DNA of 64,000 bases, taken from the NCBI RefSeq assembly GCF_004798865.1, contig NW_025335268.1, positions 92,925,136 to 92,989,135 of the forward strand. Direction: 5' to 3'. The notes beneath the pieces were generated by a model that was given only the letters and a program-made list of their open reading frames with translations, was not told the origin of the DNA and did not search any database. Below, in pieces: positions 1-11,504 of the stretch. The stretch is from Varanus komodoensis (Eukaryota; Chordata; Lepidosauria; Squamata; Varanidae). Position 1 is the stretch's first letter; each line of letters begins with the position of its first letter. The translations under genes were made by a program, and so were the position numbers.

Positions 1-251
1 GTAAAGGTCCACCACAATCACATGCACCAGGGGCTTCTCAATCCACCACCCCAATGCTATCAGTAGGAACAGGATACCCAGAGAGTAACAAGTGTGGTGC
101 AGATGGAGATGACAAGCAGTGCTTGCAAAGAGTGAAGAAGATAAGAAGTAATGCGATGTGGTGGTTAAACCAGAAGTGGGGAGCATGTGATCAAGCAGAC
201 ACAGTTGGGACTGCAACTCTATTTCCGGCCGCTACCTTTGCTAGCTGGGTC

Positions 252-300
252 TGATAGGATTTGGGAGTCTAAAAACAGCTGGAAGAGCATGGCTTCCCCC
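252..300. repeat. End of a family A foldback repeat
   Basis: The stretch around 255-300 (TTTGGGAGTCTAAAAACAGC, then GGAAGAGCATGGCTTCCCC) resembles the right arm of the foldback repeat described at 23695-23803, whose consensus arm reads like TGGGAGTTGTAGTCC followed by AAAACATCTGGAGGGC. Only one arm is present here. Confidence 0.45.
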
Positions 301-305
301 ATTGC

Positions 306-425
306 TGGCTTAGAGCATCTATTTAAGGAGACCCAAGTTTAAATCCATGCTCAGGCAAGAAGCTCACTGGGTAACCCTGAACCAGATGCCTTCTCTTAGC
401 CTAACCACCTTCTGAAGGCTGTTAT
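306..425 (+). repeat. tRNA-derived SINE relic
   Basis: A degenerate pol III B box (AGTTTAAATCC, about 349-359) is followed by text resembling the common squamate SINE body (AAGCTCACTGGGTAACC at 360-376, then CTCTTAGCCTAACCA). The 3' tail is missing or too decayed to see. It lies in HS6ST1 intron 1, antisense to the gene. Confidence 0.55.
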
Positions 426-1440
426 GGACACCTAGTCCCTTGGGCTGTAAGGCTAAAACAAGGGAGGAAATCCATGCTTTCTGCCCAAACCCCTTCCAGA
501 GGGATAAATGTAATAAACAAAAATATAGGTCTATACAGGACTGTCCAGGCCTGCATATCACATGCCAGCTCATCAGAGCAGAACCACCAAATATTCAAAG
601 AATGGAACCACTGCCTTCTTTAGCAGCAGGAATGCTGAAGAACTTACCCTCTCCTGGAAGTGGAAAAACAGAAGTTGATACTAAGGGATTGGTTTGGTCT
701 CACACTATTCGGCCCACCCTTTCTCACAGAAGCTCAGGGCATTCCCCAAAGTGTTCACAGGAACTCTGTGACGCAAATCAGGCAGGGAAAGGTATAACTG
801 GTCTCAGAGATGTCATGGCTGGGTGAAATACTAAAATCAGATTTTCCTGATCGAAGTCCAACAGTTGATATCAGGCTTTCCCAGTTCGATGACCTTCAGA
901 TCCGTTGTGCAATTCTCTTTATTCCCAGACTGAGTGTCCACTGCCTACCATGAGTTTCTTGAATGGTGTGAGTTCCAGTCTAACATGTATGTGCCATATT
1001 GGGAAAAGCGGCTCTTTGCATGACATGCAGTATACATTAAAGCCCTCATTTGAAAGAAGCACTACAGACAGTATGTTGGCATGACAGAATGCCAAATGGT
1101 GGGCATAACGTTTGGAAAACAGCTTGCCAGGCGGTTCCTAAACCTAAGTCTAGACTCTTGAGACTGGTCTAAAATTGATGGCACCACAATAAGTTATTCA
1201 CACAGTGCGCTGTTTTCAAATGTGAGCGCCCCCATTTGGTTCTGCACCTCATGCAGGAGCTGGACGTGGTGTATCAGCCCTAATCACATGGTGAAACATT
1301 TTCAGCACAGGAGATGATTAAGACCCTGATTATTTCATCCTTACAAAGTGTTCTTCTATATTACCTCTCTTTTACTGGAAGTGTTCTTAACGGCTCTTAC
1401 AGACTAAGAGAGAGAAGACTCTTAACAGGGAAATGTTTAT

Positions 1441-1512
1441 TCAGAGTAAGTCCCATTGTGTTACTCGGAGCCTGATGTGCGCTGATAGCAGCCTAAGAGG
1501 GCATATTTATTT
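1441..1512. repeat. Partial family B foldback repeat
   Basis: AGAGTAAGTCCCATTGTGTT (from about 1444) matches the family B core; the returning arm is decayed. Confidence 0.45.
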
Positions 1513-1647
1513 GACTTTACTGTTTGCCTAGGAGCTCTGTGTCAAAAACTCACTCAAGCATTTCATTTACAGAGTGATGCTGTTAGACTTTGTCTAATGC
1601 AAGTGGACATAAAGAAGGGGTCATTTAGTGAATCCAGCATCTTACAG

Positions 1648-1731
1648 TGCAATCTTATATGTGCCTACTAAGAAGTAAGTCCCACTGTGATCAATGGGGC
1701 TTAGTCTCAGGTGAATGTATGCAGGATTGCA
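1648..1731. repeat. Family B foldback repeat (AAGTAAGTCCCAC core)
   Basis: An 84-bp element with inverted ends: TGCAATCTTA at the left and AGGATTGCA at the right. Next to the centre are AAGTAAGTCCCACTG and CAATGGGGCTTAG, which are also roughly complementary, so the element could fold on itself. This is one of the best preserved of several copies in the window and closely matches a very abundant squamate repeat. It is probably a tiny non-autonomous DNA transposon, but the superfamily cannot be told from this copy. Confidence 0.65.
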
Positions 1732-2221
1732 GCCTTCTGTGAAAACCAGAAGTTAGCTTTGAAAAGACGTTCCAACTATGAGTAACAAAGTCCAAACATT
1801 CAAAAGCATGAGCAACATTCGGAACTGCTGCATGAGCTAAGTCAAGGATAACCAGTTATAGATTTAAGACTTGTTGCAGGCCTTGGATACAACACAAACA
1901 TGAGCATGCAAATAGTTGTGTAGGTATTCAGTTGCTCAGAATATGGATGCAAAGGACTTAAATGATCTCAATCAGAAAAGCCAAGCCCTTCTACTCCTTA
2001 TGGGGCAATAGCATGACAGGTTTATTACTCCTAGTTTGAATTAGAATATGAGACTTAATTTGAACAATTACACCCACCCACACACAATTAAAACAGCCCC
2101 AGAACAGGTATTGCGATGCTAGCAGGGTATGATATGGTAGGCAAATGGAGGAAGAACTGTACAGCTATGCTGCACTTGAAAATATTTTTCGACCCCACTT
2201 GAAGCAGCCTTTTCTGGGCAT

Positions 2222-2350
2222 GGAGGAAGGCCCATGCTTTGGAGCAGAGCACGTGTGTTCTGTGAAGAGAGTTCCAGGTTCAGTCTGGGAAGGCTGGAAG
2301 ATCTGAGATGGTCCCAGTGTGACTCTGTATAAGGCAACTATATATTGTTA
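2222..2350 (+). repeat. SINE relic, second tRNA-derived family
   Basis: The text from GGAAGGCCCATGCTTTGGAG to TCTGTATAAGGCAAC resembles a tRNA-headed squamate SINE whose consensus runs CATGCTTTGCATGCAGAAGG, then CCCAGGTTCAATC, and ends near ACTCAGTATAAGGCAGC. The match in the middle is weak. It is recalled, not searched. Confidence 0.45.
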
Positions 2351-2726
2351 CAAGCCCATTGGAGATGTTTCTCCAACTACGCTCTTGTGTAGGCCAAGTA
2401 CCAGAGCATGTGAACAAGGTAGACATTTGCCACTCGGGGAGTCTTGCATCCAACTCTCTGCTCTGAAATTGCAGATAGTACAGAATCGGCTGTAAGCGTT
2501 TATACATGACATCAAGTTAGTGCACTGAGAACATCTCAAGCCAGCCTGGCTCCTGGCATGATGCCATCAAAGCTTCCAAACATGTGCACAGTGGTAATCC
2601 TAAATTTGCACAGGAGACAATGAAATGGTTCCAAACTGTGAAAGTTCATAGCACAAGCAGGCAAACAAAATGACCACAATGCTAGGCCTCGTCATTCCAT
2701 TAAAAACTTAAGGGGCCAAAAACAGT

Positions 2727-2785
2727 TTGCCAGCAGTGCTTGAGAAGTAAGTCATCCCATTGAGCTATTTAACAAATATTTAAGT
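2727..2785. repeat. Partial family B foldback repeat
   Basis: GAGAAGTAAGTCATCCCATT with the following TGAGCTATTTAAC resembles the central part of the family B element. Neither terminus can be seen. Confidence 0.35.
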
Positions 2786-3452
2786 CTAAAGAGACAGACA
2801 GGTCTATTTCTGTCCAGGTTCTCGTGGGCAATTCTCTTATTGTAACAAACAACCAGCCAAGTCACTTGAAAGCAGGGTTTTTATTATTATTATTTTAATT
2901 TTTAGACTGTGATGGCTGGAGGGGTGCTCCCAACAGTTTTGCAAGCAGTGAGAAATTCAAATGAAAAGCACAGCAGGTCGACTTCTGTGACAGAGTCACA
3001 CAAATGTGCACACAAAACCAAGATTAAGTAAGCCTATGAAGGAAGTTCATTAAAAAAAATGCATTTGGGTTCGTAGGCAGAAGCAAAGAAACAGAGGGAG
3101 TGGGAGGAATGGCATAGAAAGAGAGAAGCACTGAGGCTTTCAGCAGTAGAATGTGACAAGTCTTCCACACCAGACTGACTGCCTGTTTTAAGACACTGCA
3201 TGCCCAGCCAATTGCCTCCAAGCAAAACCCTCCCTGGAACTAATAGTTGCTTGGGAGGAGGGATTTTTGTAGCAGGAAGCTCTTGGCCATGCTGTCCCCA
3301 AACCTTCAGAGCAGCCATGCAGGGTTGCTAATTAGCCATACGAAGAGAGAAAGGATGGTGGATATCCTGCACAATCCAGGTTTGGCCCTCCAGAAACATG
3401 GGGCATTGGCCTACTCTTGTATACAGCAGAAGATGATGACTATATTAAGCTT

Positions 3453-3532
3453 CAATCCTACACACACTTACCTGGGAATAAGTCCCACTGGACAAAGAGA
3501 CTTATTTCAAAGAGACATGCCCAGGACTGTGA
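3453..3532. repeat. Family B foldback repeat
   Basis: This is a second good copy, in the opposite layout: CAATCCTACACACACTTACC, then TGGGAATAAGTCCCACTG, with GACTTATTTCAAAGAGACAT and CCAGGACTGTG as the returning arm. It lies 1.7 kb from the copy at 1648 and in the same intron. Confidence 0.6.
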
Positions 3533-4384
3533 TGTTAATTCCTTGTCTTCTTGAATAATCAACAATTATCACAGCCCCTGCCCCCATCTGCCATCTCACT
3601 GGAGTTTGAGAACACCTTTTCCTCTTTTCCACGTCATATAATAAAATGCTTTGTTGCCCCTGTGAGGCAGTTCCATTCACGTGCAAATTGACATTAGCAT
3701 GTTAGACCTATGGGGAAAAGAATCATATAGGAAGTGTAGATTCAATCATTCTTCCTGCCCCCACCCCAGCATTGCTACCCATTTTCAGATGGGCCTGGGC
3801 CAAAGAAGAGTTGTGGGCTTTTCACTGTAATCCATAAAAAGATTTTAGCTGAGTATTTAGCTAATAACAAGGTTTGTGCACTTCATCCAGACTACGAAAT
3901 CATTGCATGCAACTATGAGGGCTGTATGCTGCCATTACAGAGACATTAGGAAAGACAAGAAGCAGCTTAAGTGGCCGTTGTGAAAATGGTCCTGAGAGTA
4001 TGGAGACCCACTTAGAACAGGGAAATAAGAATGGTCACTTCATCCTGAGCGCATGTGTTATGCACAGGTTACAGGATGTAGTGCAAGAATGCAGTTAGCA
4101 ATGCTAAAACAGCACCATTTACACGGTTAACAATCTTCTAGCTCATGATTTGTATGTATTTATGAGCACTGCTGAATGACCTTCAAGAATGCCTGTAAGA
4201 CACTGACAGTGTGCATTAGAAAAACTCAAGCACTTTTCCCCTGAACAAAATATGGCTTTCATACACTCACAGCTCTGATGCAATCATTTGAAAGAGGACA
4301 TTAATGAGTAGCAAATCATGGAATGGAAGAGACTGCTACATCAATTAAAAATGGTAAGCCTACTAGTTGCACTTGGAAAAAAGT

Positions 4385-4540
4385 GCAGTCCTATTGAACT
4401 CAACAGGATATATATCTGGGTAGACATGTATGGGATATTGCATTGTTAAACAACTAATATCCTGCTCCTATGATATGTTTATTCTGAAGTAAGGGCCACT
4501 GAATGGGAGTTCCCTTCTGATATGATGTGTAAGGGTTTCA
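4385..4540. repeat. Two degraded family B foldback repeats in tandem
   Basis: The first piece (about 4385-4447) shows TATTGAACTCAACAGGATAT and GGGTAGACATGTATGGGATA, like the right half of the element. The second (about 4466-4540) shows TTATTCTGAAGTAAGGGCCA, like the left half. Both are clearly more decayed than the copy at 1648. Confidence 0.45.
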
Positions 4541-7500
4541 GGTGAAGATTCTCCAAGTACATGTGCAGTAACATTCTTATTGGCTGCTCTTTCAATAAAA
4601 ATGTTCAGAAAGCCCAGATTTCAAGAGGGCAGTGACTCTCAAAGTCTTGCATATATTTCAACAACAGATGCTGGTTCAACAAAAGGTATCACCCAATGAA
4701 TTTTCCTTCTCTCAGCAGGCTCTGTAATGTGTGCCAGACTTGAAAAGCATAGGCTGTTCCATTACCCTAGATACATTATTCAGAGGGGGGAAATGAAGTG
4801 ATACAGTCACCACTGTAGTGGAAATAATGCAAGAATGAATCCCTTCTCTATCCCCAACAAAGGAAATTCGCTCCACCAGTGGTTCTACATAAACTGTGCT
4901 TGTTTATGAAGCCAGATTTCATTACAAGCAGGAGAAATGTTATCTTTCTGTGGACATGCTGAAATGGACCGCAGCACAATAGGCCTATGTGATAGGACAA
5001 TATTACAGAGTCAGGCAGCAGCTTATGTTTATCACTATCAAAAACATCCCCCAGTACAGAGTTAATGAGTGGCCAGAACACTGCATTTTGAAAGGGCAAG
5101 GTCATGAACAGCAGACCGCTGACACTCCACATCACCCCAGATCCTGTCATGGCTGAACATCAAGGCCTCCTTCAACCTGAGCAAGGCATCATCAGGCAAC
5201 AAATAAAAAAGATAAGCCCAAACTGAGCATACTGGGAGCCTCTATGCCGTAATTGCTTACAATGCATTAGCTTAGGGTACAATGCATACACACCACTGAA
5301 ATGAATCAGATCTGATTGTAAAATAATAGTTGCCCAGTGACATTATTAGATGCCAGAGAAATGGAAACCCCAGGCCAATGTTCATGGTAAAGCCACAATA
5401 CTCAATTCCTTCAGCTTTAAGGGTCATCATAAGCACAGCCTGACAAAGCATTTCTGAAGCCTCTAGGATTACTTAGCCAAAGCACATAATTTAGTGGTCT
5501 TTGCTAACCCAGCAAACACATAAAAAAACCTTACTCTATGTTCTTGCTGCCCCAATTTTTCCCTGCTCCAATAAAAAAGAAAACCATTCCAAGATCCACA
5601 TGTCAATTTTATTCAAGGGAAGAAGACATGGTGCTAGATCCACACACTGGTCCTTAGGCAAGGTTAATGATTTTCTAGCTAGGAGTCAACGTTTAATTGT
5701 TTTTCTCTGTAAGACAAAAGCCCCAATAATATGAGCAGCCAGCACATATATGAGATATTTTCCTATATTACACTTAAATTTAATACAGTCAACATGAAGG
5801 ACAGTTTTTGCAAATGTTTGTGCATGTCTGTTTTTATAAAAAGGAAACCTGGGGAGACTTCGGGTAAGTTCCCTAGTTTGATACTCTTGAGTCAGCCTCC
5901 ATAAACAACAAAGCATAGGACAACCTTAGAGTGATTAATGCTGATATTCACCAAGATGGGTTGAAAAGATAGCAACAACAGAAGAATCAATAAATTTAAT
6001 TAATAACTGCATGCAGCACTGCATGCTGAAGTCTAAATGAAAGAGGTCAAAGAGAGAGAGAAATCAGCATACCGGCAGAGATAAGAAAAATAGACCCCTG
6101 CTCTGTCTCCCAAGGCTGACTGGAAGGATTATAAAAGGATATTAACAATATACATGCACAGCACATGGCATTAATAAATGTGAACATAAAATCCTGTGGC
6201 GCTATGAGAGCTAAACTTTGGAACAAAAGGCTCTAAAGGGGAGCAATGATGAATGATTTAAAGACCTTAGGTAGGACATGGACTGAACAATAGCTCACTG
6301 AATACCACTCCAAGGTATAGAAATTAGGAAGAAAGGTATTAGGAGCATTTCTGATGATATCAAGAAATACAACAGTCCTGAGGACTGACCTAACTGACAG
6401 GAAAGACCAAGGAATACACAGACACAAAAGGGCCACTTTTCTCTTAAAGTTAGGATATAAGACCTGGAAGCAAGACAGAGGAGGCAAGTGTGCTGGGAAG
6501 CATGCCTGAGGATAATTTCCCTGGTTTCCAAATGGGTGAGGAATGGCTGTCTCTTTTATAACTGCACCAATTCGGGTAAGTGAAATGGCATTCACAAGCA
6601 AACCAGAATGTGTGTGCTTGCAGCATGAAGGGACTGGATGCAAGCACACGTTTGGGCCAAGGGGCACACAACCAGGTCAAGAATGAAAAACATGTTGCAA
6701 CAAGGTAAAATTCTGTCACCTAAGGAGGAGGGATGGGGGACATGCACTAATCAAGTGGTAATGTCAGCATGGTATGAGGAAGGGGAAGGTTGAAAAACAA
6801 GAATCTAAAAGAAAAGTTGCTGTATTTAAAGGCATGGCTACAACTGCAGGACAAGGGCATGTAGGAAAGAATACTGTGCATTCCTTAAATAAGGCATGCC
6901 GTAGACTGGATGGAAAATCAAATTAGGGGAGAGGAAGGATCCAATCTATCAAGTAGGATCCAGTGTCAACAAAGACAATGCACAGAAGGGCATGAAAGTG
7001 AGGCCAAAGTGCAGCCTCTGTCAAAGGTACCTAGCAGAGGGAACCCTGCTCAGAGTACAAGGCTACAGTGTCATCCTGGTTGCACTGTGCCTCTGAAATG
7101 TGGATTGCAGCACAGGGGATAAGAGCAACTTGGAGTCAGGATTGTGAGGCACGGGTGGCAGAGCAAGAGGAAGGTCTGTGGCTGACAGGATGCAAACCCC
7201 ATACGTAGCATTCGACAGGGTGAGCTACCTACCAAAGGGAATGTGAAGGGCAGCAGTGCTTCAGGTTTGCCCAAAAACTATGCATGCAGTTGGACCCAAA
7301 TTCCCAGATGCGTGGAGATTGGCTGTGATAAGAGGAGGGAATGGGACTCTGCACTTACGCAGAAGTCCTTTTCTGTAAAGCTAGCCTGGAAACAGGAAAA
7401 GAGGAGGCAGGAGATCTAGCAGGCAGCATTTATGGGTTATGGGACTCAGTTCAAGGTCTAATTAAAGTCTTTAGAGAAGGCAAACTCTGGAAAGCATAAA

Positions 7501-8368
7501 AAAGGGCAAGACCAGTATTAGATTGCGGCATAAAGGGAGATGTGTATTGTAAAGTACGCTGGAGCACAAAACAGGTTCAAGTAAGAACAGTATGAAGATA
7601 GACTGCTGTGGTTAGGGGTGACACCATTCCTTCTCTGGACTCCTGTCAGAAACTTAGCAGCTGCACAACAGACAGAAATTCCCCAGGTGCAGTGTTGTCT
7701 CCCTTCTGTCCCCAACCCAAGCATCAGCATGCAGTGATGTATACATGACCTGCTGAATGTCTGTGTATTGTGCAGCCGTCAAAGGGCACGAACGAGAAGC
7801 CTAGTGATGAAGGGATCTGAACACACGTGCAGGACAAAGTTGGTGTGTTAAGGATACCGACAGAATGAACACACCAGTGGATTCTGGCAGGTGGTAAAGC
7901 AATCACACCCCATGCACCCAACTTGCAACTCTATTTCAAAAGCCTCCTGAAGTGGAGCAGCAATGCAGTCAATGCAGCAGTAAGGAAAAGTCCAGGGCAA
8001 GGAGAACGCAGAAGAGCCAAGCATGTGTGAACTGTCCCCCACTCTCTGAACAGAGAATGGCGTAAGCAGTCTGTGGGAAAGGCCGGGTTCCAAGCTCTGA
8101 GTCAGTGACTGACAAGGAGAATCAGCCAGGAGATCCAAGTATGACGCAGGCAGGTACAGAAAACATACCAAGACGGGAAGCTCACCTGGGGTCAATCGCG
8201 ATCGCTTAGGCTACCCTACCTGACAGGGCCATTGTGGGGACAGAACAGGGGGAAGGAAGCACCTGTGCACAAACGATAATTAGCCGCGCGCGGGTGGGTG
8301 GGGTGGGGTGGGGTGGGGAGAAGGGAGCGGGGGAGCCATCGGCGCGCGTCCCTCCTTTGTCGCCTCAC

Positions 8369-8886
8369 CTGGGCGGCTTGGCGGCGGCGCTCTCCCGCTT
8401 GTCCAGCACGCCGGGCACGCAGTTGGTGAGCTCGGTCCAGTCGGCGTGCAGCCCACAGCTCCAGCCCGTGGAGAAGCGCGAGAAGAGCCAGGTCTCCCGG
8501 CGGTTGGGGCGGTAGCAGGTGCACTTCTTCTGGCCGGGCCGGCAGTCGCAGGGCACCTCGAGGCGCACGTTCTGCACCAGGTGGCGGCCGAAGGTGGTGC
8601 CGCCCGTTTTTTGGATGTGCAGGAAGACGATCACGTCGTCGCCCTTCATGTCGAAGGCGAGCCGGCGCTCCAGCTCCCGCACGGGGAAGTAGTACTTCTT
8701 CACGTAATGTGGGTCCGGCGTGGGGAAGAGGTCCAGCTCGTCCTGGTACGAGCGCACGCTCGGCGAGCCCAGGCTCAGCCCCGGCCCCACATACTGGTAT
8801 AGGATGAGCATGAAGCACACCGAGCCCGCCACGATCAGCAGGAACTTGCTGTTCCTTTCAACCATGGTCCTTCCAACGCGCTTCAT
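8369..8886 (-). CDS. HS6ST1: HS6ST1 exon 1, heparan-sulfate 6-O-sulfotransferase 1 (N-terminal part)
   Basis: This exon encodes the first 172 codons plus two bases of a Golgi type II membrane enzyme that moves sulfate from PAPS to the 6-O position of glucosamine in heparan sulfate. Residues 1-14 are cytoplasmic, about 15-32 form the membrane anchor (FLLIVAGSVCFMLILY), and a short stem follows. Residues 88-103 hold the 5'-phosphosulfate-binding loop (FLHIQKTGGTTFGRHL). GLHADWTEL (145-153) contains His147, which family structures suggest is the catalytic base. The sequence is nearly identical to human HS6ST1 from residue 79 on, and fits HS6ST1 better than HS6ST2 or HS6ST3, which differ in the stem and after the cysteine-rich stretch. 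The exon ends AG|GTGAGG at 8369/8368, a clean donor that splits an Arg codon, as I expect from the two-exon human gene. A second in-frame ATG at 8865 (ACCATGG) has the better Kozak context, but the upstream ATG at 8886 matches the longer human N terminus. The rest of the protein (about 240 residues) lies in exon 2, outside the window. Confidence 0.96.
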
Positions 8887-9280
8887 ATGGCACCATCTCC
8901 CAGCAAGGGGTGGGGGAGCGGCGGCGGCGGCGGCTGACGGCGCCGAGGTCTTCTGCTCCCCTTTTCCTGCTCAGCCGCCTCCAAACAAGCCAAAAACAAA
9001 AAGAAGCCGAGTCTCCTTCTCGCGAAGAGCGCGGGGAGGGGGATTCCCTGTCCCTTCCCCCTTCCTCCTCCTCCCCTCCTTTCTTCTCCTCAGAAAGATC
9101 CGCAAAAGGGGGAGGCGAGGAGCAGCCGCTGGGGAGGGGGGGCCATGCAGAGCCCGGTCCCAAACGCCCCCCTCCCCAGTTCTGCCTCCCCTACAGCCCC
9201 GTCCCGCCTCTGCCCGCGGGACTTCGCCTCTTCCTTTGCCCCGGCTCCAGTCCCTGCAGGCGGCCGGGCGCTCCCTGCAC

Positions 9281-9329
9281 GCCGCCGCGGCGGCGGCGGC
9301 GGCGGCAGCGGCTGCGGCTGCGACGCTCC
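9281..9329. repeat. CGG/CGGCTG triplet tract in the HS6ST1 upstream region
   Basis: About six to eight CGG triplets run from 9281 to about 9306 and pass into imperfect CGGCTG units. On the gene strand this reads as CCG/GCC. It lies about 400 bp upstream of the start codon, inside the CpG island and possibly in the 5' UTR or core promoter. A shorter GCG/CGG run at 8919-8934 lies only about 35 bp upstream of the first ATG. Confidence 0.8.
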
Positions 9330-9909
9330 CGGGGCTCGTGCGGGGCTCGCCGCCGCCGCACGCTAGTTCAAGTCCTTCCTGCCTGGCTTCCTACTGCCAA
9401 GCCCCACCATGATCCGAGCCCAGCATGCACAGCGCCGCCTCCGCCGCCGACGCCTCCTCTTGCTCGGTTCCCCGCTCCAGGCGCACACTGGAGAAAGGGA
9501 GAGCGGCAGCCGCGCACACGGGCACGCCGCAAAGCCTGCACTTCTGGAGGCTCCCGAGTTGCACGCGCCCGCCCGCAGAGGATTTTGCCGTGGATGCGTG
9601 CTTTCTTGCCGCGGCTCCTTTCTGGACTTCTTCACTTCCTCTTTCGCTTACCCGAAGCCTGCCAATGGCGAGGCGCAAAGAGCGGGGCCGCTCAAGTTCA
9701 GGAGCACGGCGCTCATCGTGCTCAGAACTGACGTTTCTCGCTCTCGCTGGCTCGTTCGCTCGTGCTCGCCTTGCCCGTCCCCGCGGAGTAAAAGATACCG
9801 ACGTTGCTAAATCACGAGGGTGGGAGTTTGCTTTCAAGAGAACGCGAAGTCTGCAGGTTCTCTTTAGCCTTATGGGGCTGCCCCGCCGCTTGCTAATTTC
9901 TTGAAACAA

Positions 9910-11500
9910 CGGCGTAGTTGGCAGAAATTCAACAGGTGCTGTTTTTCTCTGGCTGAAGATGCAGCGATGGGTAAAGGCTGGCGGAAGGGGGCAGATATGG
10001 GCCTCGCAGACTTACATCTGAGATCCAGGGGTGGTCAAATATTTCCCCCAGACTTCCCCCCCCCCATTTTTAAATTAAAATACTATCCTACCATCGGAAG
10101 CCAAATGATGAAGCTTTAATATAGCTTTAAAACCTGGATAGAAAAAAGGTACTCATAACTAGCATATTTCAAAGCTTTTTTGACAGCTGTGAGCAGTGAT
10201 AAAAATGGGAATTATTGTGTGTTGCATGGCTGTAGGGCTTTCTAAATGACCCTCAAAGCCTGCCTTTGGTTTTGCCCTCCTCGAAATCACCAAGGAAAAA
10301 ATCATGAGGCTCCACGTCTGGGAGGAAGTCTCAAAGCACTCCAACCCTAACCCTAAACTGAGTGTGATTGTCAGCTTTGCACTTTCAGAACCACAAAATG
10401 ATAACTTGATAACATTGATAAGATTTGAAATGCTTCATTATACAGTCTCTTCACATCTTCAGCTATCACTCAAAGGGAGCACATGGGACACTGGGGATCT
10501 TGTAACACTTTTTTAAATAGATTTCCTTCCATTAAGGAAGGTGCAAGCAGCAAGGTAACTTCCATAAAAAAAGCAGGTCTCTGTTCCTGTTCCTTCCTTT
10601 CCAGTTCTAACCTCCCCTTCACAATTAATCTCAGTAATCCCTTCATTGTGATGTCACAAACAATTGCTATTCTGATGTCACAAAGACAGGATTACAGGGA
10701 TGGGAAATGGTGGAAAATGCAGAGCAGAAATACCAACAGAGGCCTACAATTAAGGAAAGATTGAGAGAGCCTCATGGGGGGGGGGGGGGAACAAATCCAC
10801 AAACAAACTGTTGCTAATAGGAAAATGGTTTTGCTATGAGCAGGAGTAAGATTTGCAGCTCTGAAGGTTTTTTGACCAACTCTGGTTTTGACAATTGACA
10901 GCTATGGAGGAAGATGCAGAGGGCAACACAACAGACAAACCTGAATCTTGCCTCTAGGAAGTTTTCTTCTTGTGTTCTGAATTCTAACAAAGGTCAAGGG
11001 AAACCTCAGATGTGAGCAGTGAAACTGTCTTATTTTCGACAGTAGTTGTAAATATGTGACAATAAACCTGACAGAATACCAAGAGCAGTGGTAACTCCTG
11101 ATGCGTAGCCAGGAAGCTTTCTGCTCTGTGTTGCACCCTGTTGTCTCAATCACCTGTTGGCCAGGGTGAGCAGGTCTGTGGTCTTCTCTCAAAGCTTCTT
11201 CAATAGGCTTTTGTATCCTTCTAAGACTCACAGTACATAGTACTATTACCAGACGGAAGAAAACTGTAAAGGTTTGTGGGTTCCTACACATTTCCTATTT
11301 TTATCAAGTCCTGGTGCACCATCCAACAAATCACTGCTGTCAGATTGTTGTGGATTTCTCCAAGGTGAATGGAAAGGACTCCCCTCCCACAATGCCTTTC
11401 CATCCAGTGGGGAAGATCCGCATGGGAAAACCTAATGCTGTGCACAGACTGCCATCACTGGACAGAAGCAAAAGAGTGTAAATACCTTTTTATCATAAAA
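9910..11500. other. HS6ST1 upstream flank, no gene recognised
   Basis: Just beyond the CpG island the base composition drops to the AT-rich background. Visible items are a run of C at about 10057-10066, a telomere-like AACCCTAACCCTAAA at 10343-10357, and a run of 14 G at about 10776-10789. The frame at 10902-11291 (129 codons, minus) has no domain I recognise. Confidence 0.6.
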
Positions 11501-11504
11501 ACAT

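Larger units (their letters stand above)
1..8368 (-). other. HS6ST1: HS6ST1 intron 1, 5' portion (no exon seen)
   Basis: Everything to the left of the exon 1 donor belongs to intron 1 on the minus strand, if the two-exon structure of the mammalian gene holds. I see no second exon: the conserved exon 2 start (KFYYITLLRDPVSRYLSEW) is absent, so the intron is longer than 8.3 kb. Contents are a foldback repeat end, two SINE relics and several copies of a foldback element, listed separately. From about 4540 to 8200 I recognise nothing definite. The frame at 6233-6667 (144 codons, minus) has no recognisable domain and I treat it as chance. Confidence 0.75.
8230..9905 (-). promoter_or_regulatory. 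HS6ST1: CpG island with HS6ST1 promoter and 5' UTR
   Basis: This stretch is sharply richer in G, C and CpG than anything else in the window. It covers exon 1, the bases just upstream of the start codon, and about 1 kb beyond. It has no clear TATA box in the expected place and carries many GC-rich motifs, plus a CRE-like half site TGACGT at 9729-9734. That is the usual architecture of a broad, housekeeping-type vertebrate promoter. The transcription start cannot be fixed from sequence alone; by comparison with the human gene it probably lies within a few hundred bases of 8886. The many open frames on both strands here are a side effect of high GC with few stop codons, not genes. Confidence 0.8.

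Noticed and set aside
6233-6667. 144-codon minus-strand frame in HS6ST1 intron 1
   Set aside because: No domain, no splice context, and a cluster of shifted frames overlaps it; composition is that of the intron. Probably chance.
7185-7235. tRNA-like stretch on the minus strand (GGTAGGTAGCTCACC, then GGGGTTTGCATCC)
   Set aside because: A and B box-like words are present, but the arms do not pair into a cloverleaf and no SINE body follows. Too weak to list as a tRNA gene or SINE.
1-8368. HS6ST1 exon 2 within the window
   Set aside because: The conserved exon 2 residues (KFYYITLLRDPVSRYL and onward) are not found on the minus strand to the left of exon 1.
8216-9909. Many long open frames on both strands (up to 273 codons) in the CpG island
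   Set aside because: High GC leaves few stop codons. Only the HS6ST1 frame at 8369-8886 matches a known protein; the others are Arg/Ala/Pro/Ser-rich translations of the same DNA.
10343-10357. Interstitial telomere array
   Set aside because: Only about two and a half CCCTAA units; this length occurs by chance.
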